Below are positions 18,546 through 29,100 of a stretch of DNA of 64,000 bases, piece by piece; the stretch's first letter is position 1; every line of letters starts with the position of its first letter. The DNA lies in the IMG/VR virus record IMGVR_UViG_3300030107_006047, positions 1 to 64,000 of that record. One strand, 5' to 3'. The notes under the pieces were generated by a model that ran no database searches, was not told the origin of the DNA, and worked only from the letters and a program-made list of their open reading frames with translations. The DNA comes from a virus. Position numbers and translations under genes: made by a program.

Positions 18546-18947
18546 ATGGCTAAAGAAGCGCCAGAAATAGAGAGAGGTAAAGCAACAGCCGCAGGGGCCA
18601 CTATAGGTGCGCTGGAGGGGATTGGTCCAGCAGCCTCAACGCTTGCTGCTACTACAGCGGCCCTTCCTATACCTGGAGCCCGAATCGCAGCTGGCATGGT
18701 GCTCGTTGGCGCTGCTATCAAGGGCGGGATTGAAGGTTATCAGGATGCAGAGTCAAGGCGCTTGGCGAAGATTAGAACAAGCGCGATCAAAGAAGACAAC
18801 CAAGCTCTAAAAGCAGCAAAGTCTGCGTCCGCTAAGAGGTCTGGCGGAGAACCGAAACCAATTAAGTCCTCGGACGATCAGTTGTTGATGGAGTCGATTG
18901 GCGGAAACACGGCCTATGACGCCCACCAAAAGCAAGTGTACGGGTAG
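18546..18947 (+). CDS. Small glycine-zipper membrane-active protein
   Basis: 133 residues. Residues about 14-62 are a long Ala/Gly-rich hydrophobic region (ATIGALEGIGPAASTLAATT, then AAGMVLVGAAIKGGIEGY) with GxxxG spacing, as in glycine-zipper membrane segments. The C-terminal half is basic and soluble. It is coded three bases after the histone-like gene and just before the large internal-type proteins, so it may help DNA ejection through the host membrane (inference). Confidence 0.7.
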   Translation: MAKEAPEIERGKATAAGATIGALEGIGPAASTLAATTAALPIPGARIAAGMVLVGAAIKGGIEGYQDAESRRLAKIRTSAIKEDNQALKAAKSASAKRSGGEPKPIKSSDDQLLMESIGGNTAYDAHQKQVYG

Positions 18948-18955
18948 GAAGAAAA

Positions 18956-21457
18956 ATGGCTAGAAGAAACAGAAATAATGAGCTTACTATCTCCACTTTG
19001 GATGAAGATGACGACGACATCCTTGGGTCGCTCTACGACGATGATGATTACTCTAGCTCAGCCTACGCCAAGATCCTTGCCTCAAGGGATCCAACGATTG
19101 CGGCAGCGCAAGAACTGCAAGAGGCTAAGAAGAAGAAAGAGGTTGGCCGAACAACTGCCGTCCTTTCGGGGGTTGACGCCCTTGCGAAAGGTCTAAGCTT
19201 AGCCTTTAGCCCTAAGGCAACATATGCGCGTCAACGAAGAAGAGAGATCCTACAAGGAGAGGACACAACCTTCGAAAAAACATTCCGCCAAATGCAGCCA
19301 GCCCTTTCAGCATCCGATGCTGCCATCGAAGCCAAGCGTGGGCAGACGGAAGCGGCAGGAGGAGAGGGTGGAAGCCGAAACCTGAAACGACGGGTCATGC
19401 TTGACAGGGAAGCCGATAGGCGCTCACAAGCCTCAAGGGCAGAAGCGGCTAAGATCGCAAGCGAAGCATCCGAAAGAGCAAAGGCTGCAGCCCAGAAAGA
19501 ACTCGCTTCTATTGCTGCCTTCTTTGGTGACAGTTGGGGCTTGTTCCTTGATGGCCTAATGAAGTCTGGGGCCCAAATTATGTCGGCGGTTGGTGCGCAA
19601 AAGGCTTACCAAAGAACACAGGATCTGCCAGCTTTTCAGGCCCAAATGAAAGAAGCGTTTGGTGGCGAGATGTCTGAATCAGAACTTGCGTCACTTACTC
19701 GGGTCATGTCTGGAATGAGCCAGGATGAGGTTGATAAACTCGAATCCAGGTTGAAGGAAAGCGGCTTCGCTAACTATGAGCCGCCAGCCCCCGCTGCTGA
19801 TGCTGCCCCCGCTGAGACTCCTGCTGAGACTCCTACTGGGACTTCTGCTGAGGAGGCTGCCCCTGCTGAGGAGGCTGCCCCTGCTGAGGAGGCTGCCCCT
19901 GCTGAGGAGGCTGCCCCTGCTGGGCCAAAAGGGGCTCCAGCCAACACGATGGCACAATACCTCCCTAGCCGAACCGAGGGCAATGCGTTCCGAGCTTGGT
20001 TTAGGGAGAACCACCCAGATAAAGCGGACGAAATCGACCTGTCCAATACAGGCAGACATAACAACAGCTACATAAGAAAAGCCTGGGAATACGCGGGTCA
20101 GGATTACTTAGATCAACTGGAAGCTAAAACCCCTGCCGTCACTGAGGGCGGAACTGAAACCCCTGCCGTCACTGAGGGCGGAACTGAAACCCCTGCCGTC
20201 ACTGAGGGCGGAACTGGCGAAGGGGCCCCCGCAGGGGAAGCCGCTTTAGAGGTGTCTCCACAAGACGCGAACTCGCAAGAAGGCGCAGCGGTTATCGAGG
20301 CCGTCCAAAACGTTACCGAGGAGGAGGCTAAAGCAGCCAGGGATCTTCTCGACCAGCGACAAAGGGACTTGTCTGGAACCCCCGTTGAGGGTGAAGAGGA
20401 TGGTGGGTTTTTACGCAATGTCTCTGACAGGTTCTCTCAATGGAGAGAAGAAAGGCGTGCTCGTCGCGAGCGCTCAGATAGAGCTAATGAGCTTCTTGAT
20501 AAAGCAGAAAAAGAAGAGGCTCAATTAGAGCGCTACATGGACTCACAAGAAATGTCGGAAGATGAAAAGGAAAGCTTCCGAGAGTTTATGACCAGGCACC
20601 TACCCGATGATGACCCAAGAAAATATCGCAGAGAAGCTTCCGAAGAGCCGCCTGCTGAAGAGCCGCCTGCTGAAGACGCATTTGCTGGATTTCTGGGTGC
20701 CCACAAGACAGATACTACTGATTGGACGGGACGCCCTCTTACCAGGGAAGAGATTGCGCTCAAACAATTGGAGGCTTTTAGGAGGGGTACACCCACCCCG
20801 GAAGAGTTCCATGCAGACTGGGGCACTACTGACTACGACGATCTTGATGTTGAGCAGCCGCTCACCCAGGAACAAATAAAAGCGAAGCAGCTTGATGCGG
20901 CCATGAGGGGCAGCCGTGAGCGAGATCCTGATACCATAGATGCCGCTGAGCCCTCTTGGGCAAAGACGGACTACGAAGAACTTGATGTCGAACAGGGAAC
21001 AGCGCCTCCTGGTCCTGACAACAAGATTCTTTCAAGCCAGATTCCAAACCCAGAAGCCGCCTATGAGTACTTCAAGACTGGTGCCATCGAAGAGGAAAGC
21101 CCGGCGAGGTATCTTGATGCCCTTCGGATGGCCGGAATGGCTGCCGTGAGGCAGGGTGACATCGATACACACGGTCGAATCTTAGATGAGATTGCTCGAA
21201 TCGAGACCCCAGACCCAGCAAATCCGTGGCCTGCAAGTGAGATTCAAGAGCAGGGACAGGCTTACCAGTTCTACCGTGCTGGAGCTATCGCGAAGGACAG
21301 CCTTCCAAGGTATTTGGGAGTGCTTCAGTTGGCGGCAATGGAGTCCATGAAAGAGGACGACCTTGATACTCAAATGCGTATTTACGATGAGATTGATAAC
21401 GTTCAGGCTCAAATCCAGATGATTCAATCCATCATTCCAAGAATGCCGAGGCCGTAA
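18956..21457 (+). CDS. Large repeat-containing putative internal virion protein
   Basis: 833 residues, GGAAG before the ATG. Highly charged and helical. It contains a six-residue repeat EEAAPA (four DNA copies) near residues 298-321 and a ten-residue repeat ETPAVTEGGT (three copies) near 392-421, plus two PLT-QEQIKAKQLDA-like blocks around 600-650. No catalytic motif is seen. Position and charge suggest a protein packed inside the head or used as an ejection protein. The stop overlaps the start of the next gene by one base. Confidence 0.75.
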   Translation: MARRNRNNELTISTLDEDDDDILGSLYDDDDYSSSAYAKILASRDPTIAAAQELQEAKKKKEVGRTTAVLSGVDALAKGLSLAFSPKATYARQRRREILQGEDTTFEKTFRQMQPALSASDAAIEAKRGQTEAAGGEGGSRNLKRRVMLDREADRRSQASRAEAAKIASEASERAKAAAQKELASIAAFFGDSWGLFLDGLMKSGAQIMSAVGAQKAYQRTQDLPAFQAQMKEAFGGEMSESELASLTRVMSGMSQDEVDKLESRLKESGFANYEPPAPAADAAPAETPAETPTGTSAEEAAPAEEAAPAEEAAPAEEAAPAGPKGAPANTMAQYLPSRTEGNAFRAWFRENHPDKADEIDLSNTGRHNNSYIRKAWEYAGQDYLDQLEAKTPAVTEGGTETPAVTEGGTETPAVTEGGTGEGAPAGEAALEVSPQDANSQEGAAVIEAVQNVTEEEAKAARDLLDQRQRDLSGTPVEGEEDGGFLRNVSDRFSQWREERRARRERSDRANELLDKAEKEEAQLERYMDSQEMSEDEKESFREFMTRHLPDDDPRKYRREASEEPPAEEPPAEDAFAGFLGAHKTDTTDWTGRPLTREEIALKQLEAFRRGTPTPEEFHADWGTTDYDDLDVEQPLTQEQIKAKQLDAAMRGSRERDPDTIDAAEPSWAKTDYEELDVEQGTAPPGPDNKILSSQIPNPEAAYEYFKTGAIEEESPARYLDALRMAGMAAVRQGDIDTHGRILDEIARIETPDPANPWPASEIQEQGQAYQFYRAGAIAKDSLPRYLGVLQLAAMESMKEDDLDTQMRIYDEIDNVQAQIQMIQSIIPRMPRP
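19847..19918 (+). repeat. Four tandem 18-bp units in a coding region
   Basis: Unit GCTGAGGAGGCTGCCCCT, identical four times, encoding AEEAAP. In-frame, so copy number may vary without a frameshift. Confidence 0.95.
20129..20218 (+). repeat. Three tandem 30-bp units in a coding region
   Basis: Three near-identical 30-base units encoding TPAVTEGGTE within the same gene as the 18-bp array. The last unit diverges at its end. Confidence 0.95.
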
Positions 21458-22167
21458 TGCCTCGCATTGGAAGCACACGAAGGCGGAGGGTTCAAGACTA
21501 CTCTTTAGACCAATTGTCTGACGAGATTCGTGATCGTGTTCTCACATCTGACTCTGTACGCGCTGAACATATTGAGGTTGGCAGTCTTCGTGGTCAGTTG
21601 CCTGGTTCGTCGATTTCGTCTTTAAGTGGAGAAAAGATTACGCCGGAGTCTATTTCAGAGTCGAGGCTTTCTCAGCTTCTTCAAGACAAGATCAACTTGG
21701 CAAAGGATCTGGCTACACAAGCTATTGGCTTGGCGTCCTTCAAGTTTCAGCAGCAAATCGATGACCTTGAGGGCGCTCTTGCCGCACGCATTGAACGCGC
21801 CGCTGCTCTTGCTTCCAGCGCCATTCAGCCGGGCGCTCGTGCTTTTTTGCATTCCTTGAAAGCAAATACCGCACAGTTTGGCTTCACCGTTATTGCTGCG
21901 GATACAACCATCACCTCAACCCAGGCGACTTTCTACAATGTCTCAACCGGCGGCGGCGATGTAACGATCACCCTTCCGAGCGCTACGACGTGCCAAGGCT
22001 TGATGTTAGGGTTCAATAAAACCTTGTCCGCAAACAGTATGATTCTCGATGGGGCGGCCTCTCAAACCATAAACGGAAGCACCACAAAGTCATACGGATC
22101 TCAATATGACGCGGTTGTAATCATATCAAACGGTAGCAACTGGAATATCATATCAAACAGATCTTGA
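21457..22167 (+). CDS. Coiled-coil plus small beta-domain virion protein
   Basis: 236 residues; the ATG overlaps the previous stop (TAATG). The N-terminus is basic, followed by helices (about 60-125) and a C-terminal beta domain from about 140 (FTVIAADTTITS, GDVTITLPSA, NGSNWNII). This C-terminal pattern recurs in phage fibre proteins and resembles the protein at 36649-37119. Probably a fibre or its trimerisation/adapter protein. Confidence 0.75.
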   Translation: MPRIGSTRRRRVQDYSLDQLSDEIRDRVLTSDSVRAEHIEVGSLRGQLPGSSISSLSGEKITPESISESRLSQLLQDKINLAKDLATQAIGLASFKFQQQIDDLEGALAARIERAAALASSAIQPGARAFLHSLKANTAQFGFTVIAADTTITSTQATFYNVSTGGGDVTITLPSATTCQGLMLGFNKTLSANSMILDGAASQTINGSTTKSYGSQYDAVVIISNGSNWNIISNRS

Positions 22168-22216
22168 TGAGACATTACGGCTCTCGTCTTATAGAATCAG
22201 ACTGAACGAGGTTTCT

Positions 22217-24097
22217 ATGTCCTACGGTGTCTCGCCACTCTTTAGTCCAATTTACTTCCCCCAAGCTAGCCTGGCTTCTACATACATGGCCTCGTATTGG
22301 AAGGAAGCCCAAGAACAATACCGTGAAGAAAGGAAGGCGTTGCTCCGTGCCTTGGACACAAGAAGTCTTCGGATTGTTGCCGCTAAGGCTCAAGAGTCGC
22401 TGGATGAAACCCTTCGGTTTATGACCGAGCTTCAGCAAAAACAGGTAGAAGAAAGAGGGTTGGTCACCAGAACTTGGCTGGATCAGAATGCTCAAAACAT
22501 TCGAAACTATCAAGACGCACAAGCCTCGATTTCACAATCTCGGATTACACAGGTTGGGGGGATTGAAAAGCAAAGGCTTACTTCTCAAAGAGAGCTTCGA
22601 AGAGCTACGCAGCTTAGTGTCGAAGCAGAGACAGCTATAGCCCAAAATATTGCCAAGACGACGCCCCACAGGGGCCTTAGCAGACAGGGTTGGAGCGACC
22701 TGTGGGTAGATGAAGACAGGACACCTAGTCAAATGCCAGCGAAATGGACCGAGCAGGGCCTCAAATATGAAGCCTATTTGGCAGACATTGAGAACAAAGA
22801 GCGAACATCCGATCCCGTAAGAGAGCAGTATTTGGCTGTTCGTCTCTGGGAAGAGGCTGTGGAGAAAGGCGATCTCGCTGGGGCCTCTCGGGTTGCCGCG
22901 CTTGCGACTGGGCGAACAGTTGAAAACATTCCGGTTCTAAGGAATGGACAGGTTTACCTTCGAACAGATCTTAGGCGATGGTTTACTGATTTGTATGGCC
23001 CGATAACTACGGCAGACACGGCGGCGTCGAGAAGGGTTATTTCAAGAACAGGCGGTGTAAGTCGTGCCGATATGCCAGGTTTAGATGAAGTAATGACTAT
23101 GTCTGGCCTGGACAAAAACGTTGATTTGTCCCAGTACCGAACCAGAGCTGACGAGCTTAGGGAGCTAATCAGGGGCTACCAGCGGGACATAAAGGGGCAA
23201 GAGCAGGCCGCAATGATGGTTGTTTCTGGCACTGCCGGATTGAGTCCCTGGACATCGGGCCCAAAGTCAATGGTCCCGGCTACGCGGGTAATCGACACTC
23301 TTGGGGGTTTGCTGCGTAATGACCGGCCAACAGCCAAAAGAGTTCTGGACGAGGTAACTCGCGGTAACTTTGACGTTAACGTGCCTCTTGCTACATTTAC
23401 TACTTGGGCAGAAGATGCGATTCAAGCCAGGGTTTCTGGTACTGGAACCGCAAAACAGGGTCGTCTGGGAAACAACGTTTTAGATTACCTGTCCGCTGAG
23501 CTTTCAGCTATTGCTCAAGAGGCGAAGAGGGCGGCTGACGTTCAGCAGGTTGAAAATGTACGAAAAAGGTTTTTGAGTCTCGGAGAGTCTATCAACAGCC
23601 CCCTTGTCCAGGGCCAGCTTGTTGGAATTCAAACAGCAAAGGGGAGAAGCCTTAGTGATGTTTTCAGCGGAATCGAATCAAGCATAGGTGTTCAAGGAAT
23701 GGATGTGGCTCAAAACATCCGAATCGGCGCAAACGGAATGAGCCGCCTAATATCTAAATCCCAAACATCAATGCCTGAACAGCAGTCCGAGCTTGCCTGG
23801 CTTCCCTACCAATACGAAGACAGGCTTTCTTCTATGTCAGACGCAATGGCTTCGGGCGATACTCAGTCTTATGCCCAGCAAGCCGAGCAGTTTAAATTAG
23901 ATCTTGAGCCGCTGTCTGCGGATCTTGCTGGCGACGCCGGAGTTGCTATTCGAGATCAGATCGGTGTTGCAGAACAAAGCGGCGACTACGACACGCTAAA
24001 CAAACGGATGGAGGAGCTTAGATCTGTTATCCAAGACTGGATCAATGCTGCCGCCCAAGGCAATGCAGCTCTTACCCTGGAGGGTGACCTTGGCTGA
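22217..24097 (+). CDS. Large helical putative internal virion protein
   Basis: 626 residues, GAGG five bases before the ATG. Strongly helical and polar, with repeated Gln/Arg/Glu-rich coiled-coil segments in the first 220 residues (QEQYREERKALLRALD) and more after 300. No enzymatic signature. It precedes two other large proteins with overlapping ends, which suggests a joint ejection/internal-core role as in T7 gp14-gp15-gp16-like sets (inference from arrangement). Confidence 0.75.
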   Translation: MSYGVSPLFSPIYFPQASLASTYMASYWKEAQEQYREERKALLRALDTRSLRIVAAKAQESLDETLRFMTELQQKQVEERGLVTRTWLDQNAQNIRNYQDAQASISQSRITQVGGIEKQRLTSQRELRRATQLSVEAETAIAQNIAKTTPHRGLSRQGWSDLWVDEDRTPSQMPAKWTEQGLKYEAYLADIENKERTSDPVREQYLAVRLWEEAVEKGDLAGASRVAALATGRTVENIPVLRNGQVYLRTDLRRWFTDLYGPITTADTAASRRVISRTGGVSRADMPGLDEVMTMSGLDKNVDLSQYRTRADELRELIRGYQRDIKGQEQAAMMVVSGTAGLSPWTSGPKSMVPATRVIDTLGGLLRNDRPTAKRVLDEVTRGNFDVNVPLATFTTWAEDAIQARVSGTGTAKQGRLGNNVLDYLSAELSAIAQEAKRAADVQQVENVRKRFLSLGESINSPLVQGQLVGIQTAKGRSLSDVFSGIESSIGVQGMDVAQNIRIGANGMSRLISKSQTSMPEQQSELAWLPYQYEDRLSSMSDAMASGDTQSYAQQAEQFKLDLEPLSADLAGDAGVAIRDQIGVAEQSGDYDTLNKRMEELRSVIQDWINAAAQGNAALTLEGDLG

Positions 24098-26093
24098 TAC
24101 TGGTTTAGATTTAGACGCTTTAATGGATGCGTTAGACGAGGGCACCCCCCCTATTCCTCCCGCTGTAGATGTTCAACCTGCTGAGGTAGCTGATGCTAAA
24201 GACCCTGTTGAAGAAACTCCTACTGTCCCTGCTCCTGTCCCCGAGGGCGCTCCTTCTGTTAGTGGTCCTGCAGATGTTCCTTTAGGCACAGAAGTCCCCG
24301 CATGGTACACCCCTCCAGCAGGGCCGTTGGGGCCAGAGGTTCCCCCCTGGATGGAAGAGGAATACGCAGGGGAGGGGCCAGAAGAAGGCTGGGTTCCAAG
24401 CAAAGGCGGGTGGTCCGTATACAACGAAAACATCCTAAACAACCCAAATGCTTTGTCGGTGGTTAAGCAAGACGTTGGTCTTGCCGACTCGCTTCTTTCT
24501 GTTCAGACACAGTCTGAAATAGATTCTCTCAAGCCTCTGTTTCAGAGCTTTTATTCTCAGGTCTACGGCGGCAGTGCCCTGCAAGACTCTGATGGCCAGG
24601 CAACCCCAATGGGTTCCTTTCTTAGCTCTTATATGGATTTGCTTTGGGGTAGGGGGCATGTATATCACCCCGATTGGACCCCAGAGGGACAGACTGTTCA
24701 GCAGCCAGTTCCGAGAGGCACTACCGGCAGGACGGGAAAATGGGAAAGGGCTATTCGCCCATGGGACTGGTTTGATGCAGAGATTGGCGAGGTTAGTGCA
24801 GGGAAAAAGAAAGCACAGGCCGCCGAAATGCTTTCGTATATCAATGACGGAAACATGATGTCTGCAGGGCATGTGGGTTCAGGCTCTGAAGTCCAGTCTT
24901 GGTATAGCGACAAGCAAAGTGATCGTTTTTACACCTTTGCTTTTTGGCTTGAGGAGATGGATCGCAGGCTGACACATGACAACAAAACAGCCCTCTCAGA
25001 ATACGAAGACATCATGAAGATGACAGAGAGGGGTGTAGAGCCTTCTGGGGGAAGGGGTCAGGTTGATGAGCTTAGAAGTAACTACGAGCGAAACTATGCT
25101 GCGCTAAGCTCTTTCAATCTACTTAAAAAAGCCTTTATTAGGTATTTTAAAACCCCTGAAACAATCGGTATAAATATTCGTGCGCGTGTTCGTGGGGAGC
25201 CGATGGGGCATGATTACGACAGCGCGGACGCTAAAAGTAGTTTTCGAAGCAGTGAAGAGCCGTCTAACTTTACAGGCGTTCTTGAGGGTGATTCCTATAC
25301 GCTGTATCCGGTTTTTAAAGCACCTAAAACTCCGGGTCGGTTTCCAAACTACGAGGGCAGAATTCTGCCAGCCGGTGTGATGTCTGGGGGCGGCGGTCCT
25401 GGTGGTCTTTACCTTTCCCGATGGGGTATTGATGGCGCTCCGAAATTCGTTGCCGACCAGTACATGGAAGGAAGAAAAGCCCAGGTCGGCGCGGCTCTGC
25501 AGGACTTTTACGGGGAGCAATCGGGCTTTGACGAGTTCGCAAGAATTAACGAAATCGGCAATAAGATAGTAGGCTCTCTTCTCAAGGCGCAGCCCGAGTT
25601 TCATGATGTTGCTCTCGATGACTACCGAAGGAGTCTCGGCATTCTGGGAAGCAGCGCCGCATTGGGGCACTCGCTTTCCTTTGACCGCCGGGCTCTTGGC
25701 AGCGACGGGGAGTTGCGAAGATATGGCGCTTACAGGACTCCAGAGCTTGGAATGTATGGTGCCGCTGATGCTGAAGATGTAGCCGTTGGCGACTACACAT
25801 ACATTGGTGAACCGTGGGAAGCAGACGTGGATGCGATTCTTCCCGAGATAATGAACTTAACCGTTACTGAGGCTACCGTTCTTGTGCGAGGCATTAGGGC
25901 TGTTGCTCAGTCTTGGGAAAACCAGGGCGCTAGGCGAAGGTTAAATATTGACGGCCAACCGAATGCCCAGAAAGAAATCAACAAAATGTTCCAAAATGCT
26001 TATCTTTGGGATTCTGCTACACTTACCCACATTGCAGACATTATCGAACTTGAAAGAATGAATCATGTTCGGTTAGGTCACGTTCAGTATTAG
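24090..26093 (+). CDS. Large putative internal virion protein with acidic proline-rich N-terminus
   Basis: 667 residues. The start is judged to be TTG at 24090 because GGAGG lies six bases upstream and it gives an eight-base overlap with the previous gene; a GTG at 24084 is inside the ribosome site. Residues about 5-115 are Pro/Glu/Val-rich and probably disordered; the rest is mixed helical with many Tyr and Trp. No motif is recognised. It lies directly before the 3491-residue giant. Confidence 0.75.
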   Translation: MADTGLDLDALMDALDEGTPPIPPAVDVQPAEVADAKDPVEETPTVPAPVPEGAPSVSGPADVPLGTEVPAWYTPPAGPLGPEVPPWMEEEYAGEGPEEGWVPSKGGWSVYNENILNNPNALSVVKQDVGLADSLLSVQTQSEIDSLKPLFQSFYSQVYGGSALQDSDGQATPMGSFLSSYMDLLWGRGHVYHPDWTPEGQTVQQPVPRGTTGRTGKWERAIRPWDWFDAEIGEVSAGKKKAQAAEMLSYINDGNMMSAGHVGSGSEVQSWYSDKQSDRFYTFAFWLEEMDRRLTHDNKTALSEYEDIMKMTERGVEPSGGRGQVDELRSNYERNYAALSSFNLLKKAFIRYFKTPETIGINIRARVRGEPMGHDYDSADAKSSFRSSEEPSNFTGVLEGDSYTLYPVFKAPKTPGRFPNYEGRILPAGVMSGGGGPGGLYLSRWGIDGAPKFVADQYMEGRKAQVGAALQDFYGEQSGFDEFARINEIGNKIVGSLLKAQPEFHDVALDDYRRSLGILGSSAALGHSLSFDRRALGSDGELRRYGAYRTPELGMYGAADAEDVAVGDYTYIGEPWEADVDAILPEIMNLTVTEATVLVRGIRAVAQSWENQGARRRLNIDGQPNAQKEINKMFQNAYLWDSATLTHIADIIELERMNHVRLGHVQY

Positions 26094-26106
26094 TCTTGGA
26101 GAGATA

Positions 26107-29100
26107 GTGTCAAACGGGAACGACGACGACATTCTTCTGGAGGGAATGACTGGGTTTGCTGAAGAGCCTGTTCTTGGCGGCGGAGTTTACCGTGGAGAGC
26201 TTGATCTTACGGGTGAATTAGACACCTCTCCTGCAGAAATGTTCGAGGATGTTGATGTTGTCGGGTCTATTAGGGACTTTGAAGAAACTTACAGCAAAGC
26301 TGCAACACCCGTTACCTATATCGAACAAGAGCAAATAAACGATCAGCTTAGAGAAGCTATTGAAATGCAGCTAAGGTCTACCCGGCCTGGGCACGAAGAT
26401 GACTGGTACAAAGAGCGGGTCGAGAAAAGAATTCATGACCTAAGCTTCGTCCATGCCAACTATGCTCCTGATCCTCCTGAGCTTCCAAGTGTTAGCTTTC
26501 TAAAGAACCTATACCAACAATACCCAGAGCAACTCAGGTCAACGTATCGACCAGATAGCTCGGTTGGTCGTGTTGTTTCCGCTATCAGCACCGACAAAAC
26601 AGATGAACAAATCCAAGAACTGATTGACAAAACAACAGTCAGTGAATGGCCGAGCGAGTTTACCTGGGGTGGCGGTTTCGTCAACGCTATGCAGAGGGGC
26701 CTTAGCCGAAGGGTTATCGAGGTCGAGGCTGGCGCTGATAAGCCTGGAAGCGAGATGCGGTGGGAGCACGGTCGGAAAGTATCCAGAGAATACGAAGCCA
26801 TAATGGATGACCAGGGCTGGGGGGCCGGTGTAGCCAGGATGTGGGCAAACGGTCCCAGCATGGATGAAAACGACGCCTATCGTGCGGGCCTGTTTCTCGA
26901 TGAAGACGAGGCAACCGCACGAGAACTGGTTGTTTCGACGGGTCTTGGTATGACTTTTGGCGCTATGGTTAGGAGCAAGCTTGGGTACTTGCTTCCTAGG
27001 GCTGGCGTTTGGGGTAGACGCACTTTTGGCTTGAGGGGTGCCGTAAAAGGGGCGACAGCAGGATCTTCGGGCGGCCCTATCGGAATGACTATTGGCGCTG
27101 TTATTGGCGGTTTTGTTGGATACGGCGCTGGAAAGGTCTGGGGAAAAGTGGACGCTGAAGAGTTCTTCAAGCCCGTTCCTGCTTTCCCTCAAGACGAAGA
27201 TGATGACGGGTGGTTCTTTGCCCTTCCAAAAGGCCTGGTAGATCTGTCTACAAGAACTCTTGTATTGACCGGCTTGGCGGACTCCGCTGTTGTTCCGATT
27301 ATGGCCTCCAGCAATGAAGAGGCAGATCGCATGAGAGACATTATCGCGATGTCTCGGCCAAGCGAAGCATGGGAGTCTCTTGTTCATGAATATCGAACAG
27401 CCCGCGACTCTGGAAGGACAAGCGAGGAGCTAAGAGAAGAACTTAGGCCCCTCATGGGCGGCATGGTTAGAAACGTTGCGTGGGCCGATCTTCCCGACGC
27501 CGCACGCCATGCTGATAACCTCGACTTAGAAACCGCGATTGAATATGCGACAGCCAACAAAGACGTTGGAGATATCAACGCTCCTAAGTTTACCTTTCAA
27601 TACTTTGTTGGTTTAGCTAATGAAGGAAATACCGGCAAAAAGGGTCTTCAAAGGGTCCTCCACAGCCTTCCTATTGGTCAGATTCTAAACCATGTCCCGC
27701 AGATTATTGTTGGTGACGAAAGCCGTCCTGGTTCGATTCCTTCCGTTGATACCTTCATTGACGGCGTCATGGTTGCGGCAAGAGACACTGAAGAAGCTTA
27801 CGCGCTGACCGGAACGGACACAACTCGGGATCTTGCTACCGGCTTCGCCGAGTTGATGCTTGAAAGAAGAGAAGTGGGCGGCACGACTCGCTATGTGGAG
27901 AATACTCCTGGTAAGCTCTTTCGAGTTCTGTCTTCAGTCCCCGAGCTGTACATGGAGATGCGGCTTCCGTTCGACATCCCGCTAACGCCCGCGTCTCGTG
28001 ACGCAAGGTACAACCTTGGTATTCGAGATCCTGATGTCGGATATTGGGCCAATTTCTTTTCTAATGTTGAGACGGGGGAGATGGGGCTTGCTCGCCATGT
28101 GACCGACGAGATGATTTCTCGTGGTGTTGACAGGCAGTCTTGGCAATACAGGGGAATCGCTACCGGCGGTGTAATGGCCGACTGGCTGGTGTACTGGGAG
28201 CGCCCAATTATTTCTGGAATCGGGATGCCCACAAGGGCTGGATTGCGAGGGTATGGCGCTTGGAAGCAATACAAAGACAATCCTCTACGATTGCAAGCAG
28301 TTACCGCCGCCCTTTCTCCGAGGCTTTACGCCTTTAGGAACAAAGTAGATGTTCAAAACACTCAAGCCTGGGCTAATGTTTCCCGGTTTCTTGGTGAGGA
28401 CACGGGGCTCGAGGGCTTGCAGACCCTCAAGGGAGGGAAGGCTTCAGACGGCTCTGACGTTGTTCTTGGAGTTAGGGAATCCGGCATTGTAGACAGAATG
28501 ATTGAGGCGATGGAGCAGGGAAAAAGCTTCGAAGACGCAGAGGCTTCTCTCCCCACCTACAGAGACCATGATTGGTATACAGTCCAAAGCCACTTGTTAT
28601 CTGAAGGAGTGAAGAACGGAGTCATAAAGGGCGACGATGTCTGGGCTGTGGTTCCAAAGCCGATGAGAAGCCAAGTGATTCAGGTCATGGCTGCGGCTGG
28701 TATTGAGCCGTCTTCTGCCATTAGGGCTCTGAACCAGTACATCCTTAAGGCGAGAAAGATCAACCTTCATGCCATGGAGAAGCTCCTGACCGAAGGCACT
28801 CCAGAGATGATTGCTTTTCGGGGTAGCGATCAGTACAAGAACTTAAGGAATGTCTTGCTTGAAGCCGTTGGTAGCGCTGGCGGAGCAACAGACCATGTAA
28901 ATATCTCTATGCCAAAGCTCGAGCTTCAGGCTTGGATTGCGGCCCTTGATCCTCAAAGACCCAACATTAAGTCGATGGAGGACTATTTCGATGCTTTGCG
29001 TATTGAATTAGAAGGAGCCGGAGGCCCTCCCCCGACTAAAGGTCCCAAAGATCCACCAGTGGGCGGGCCCGAAGATCCACCAGTGGGCGGGCCAGGAAAA

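Noticed and set aside
20129-20218. Triplet 30-bp repeat as a phase-variable regulator
   Set aside because: The unit length is a multiple of three inside one gene, so copy changes only alter protein length.
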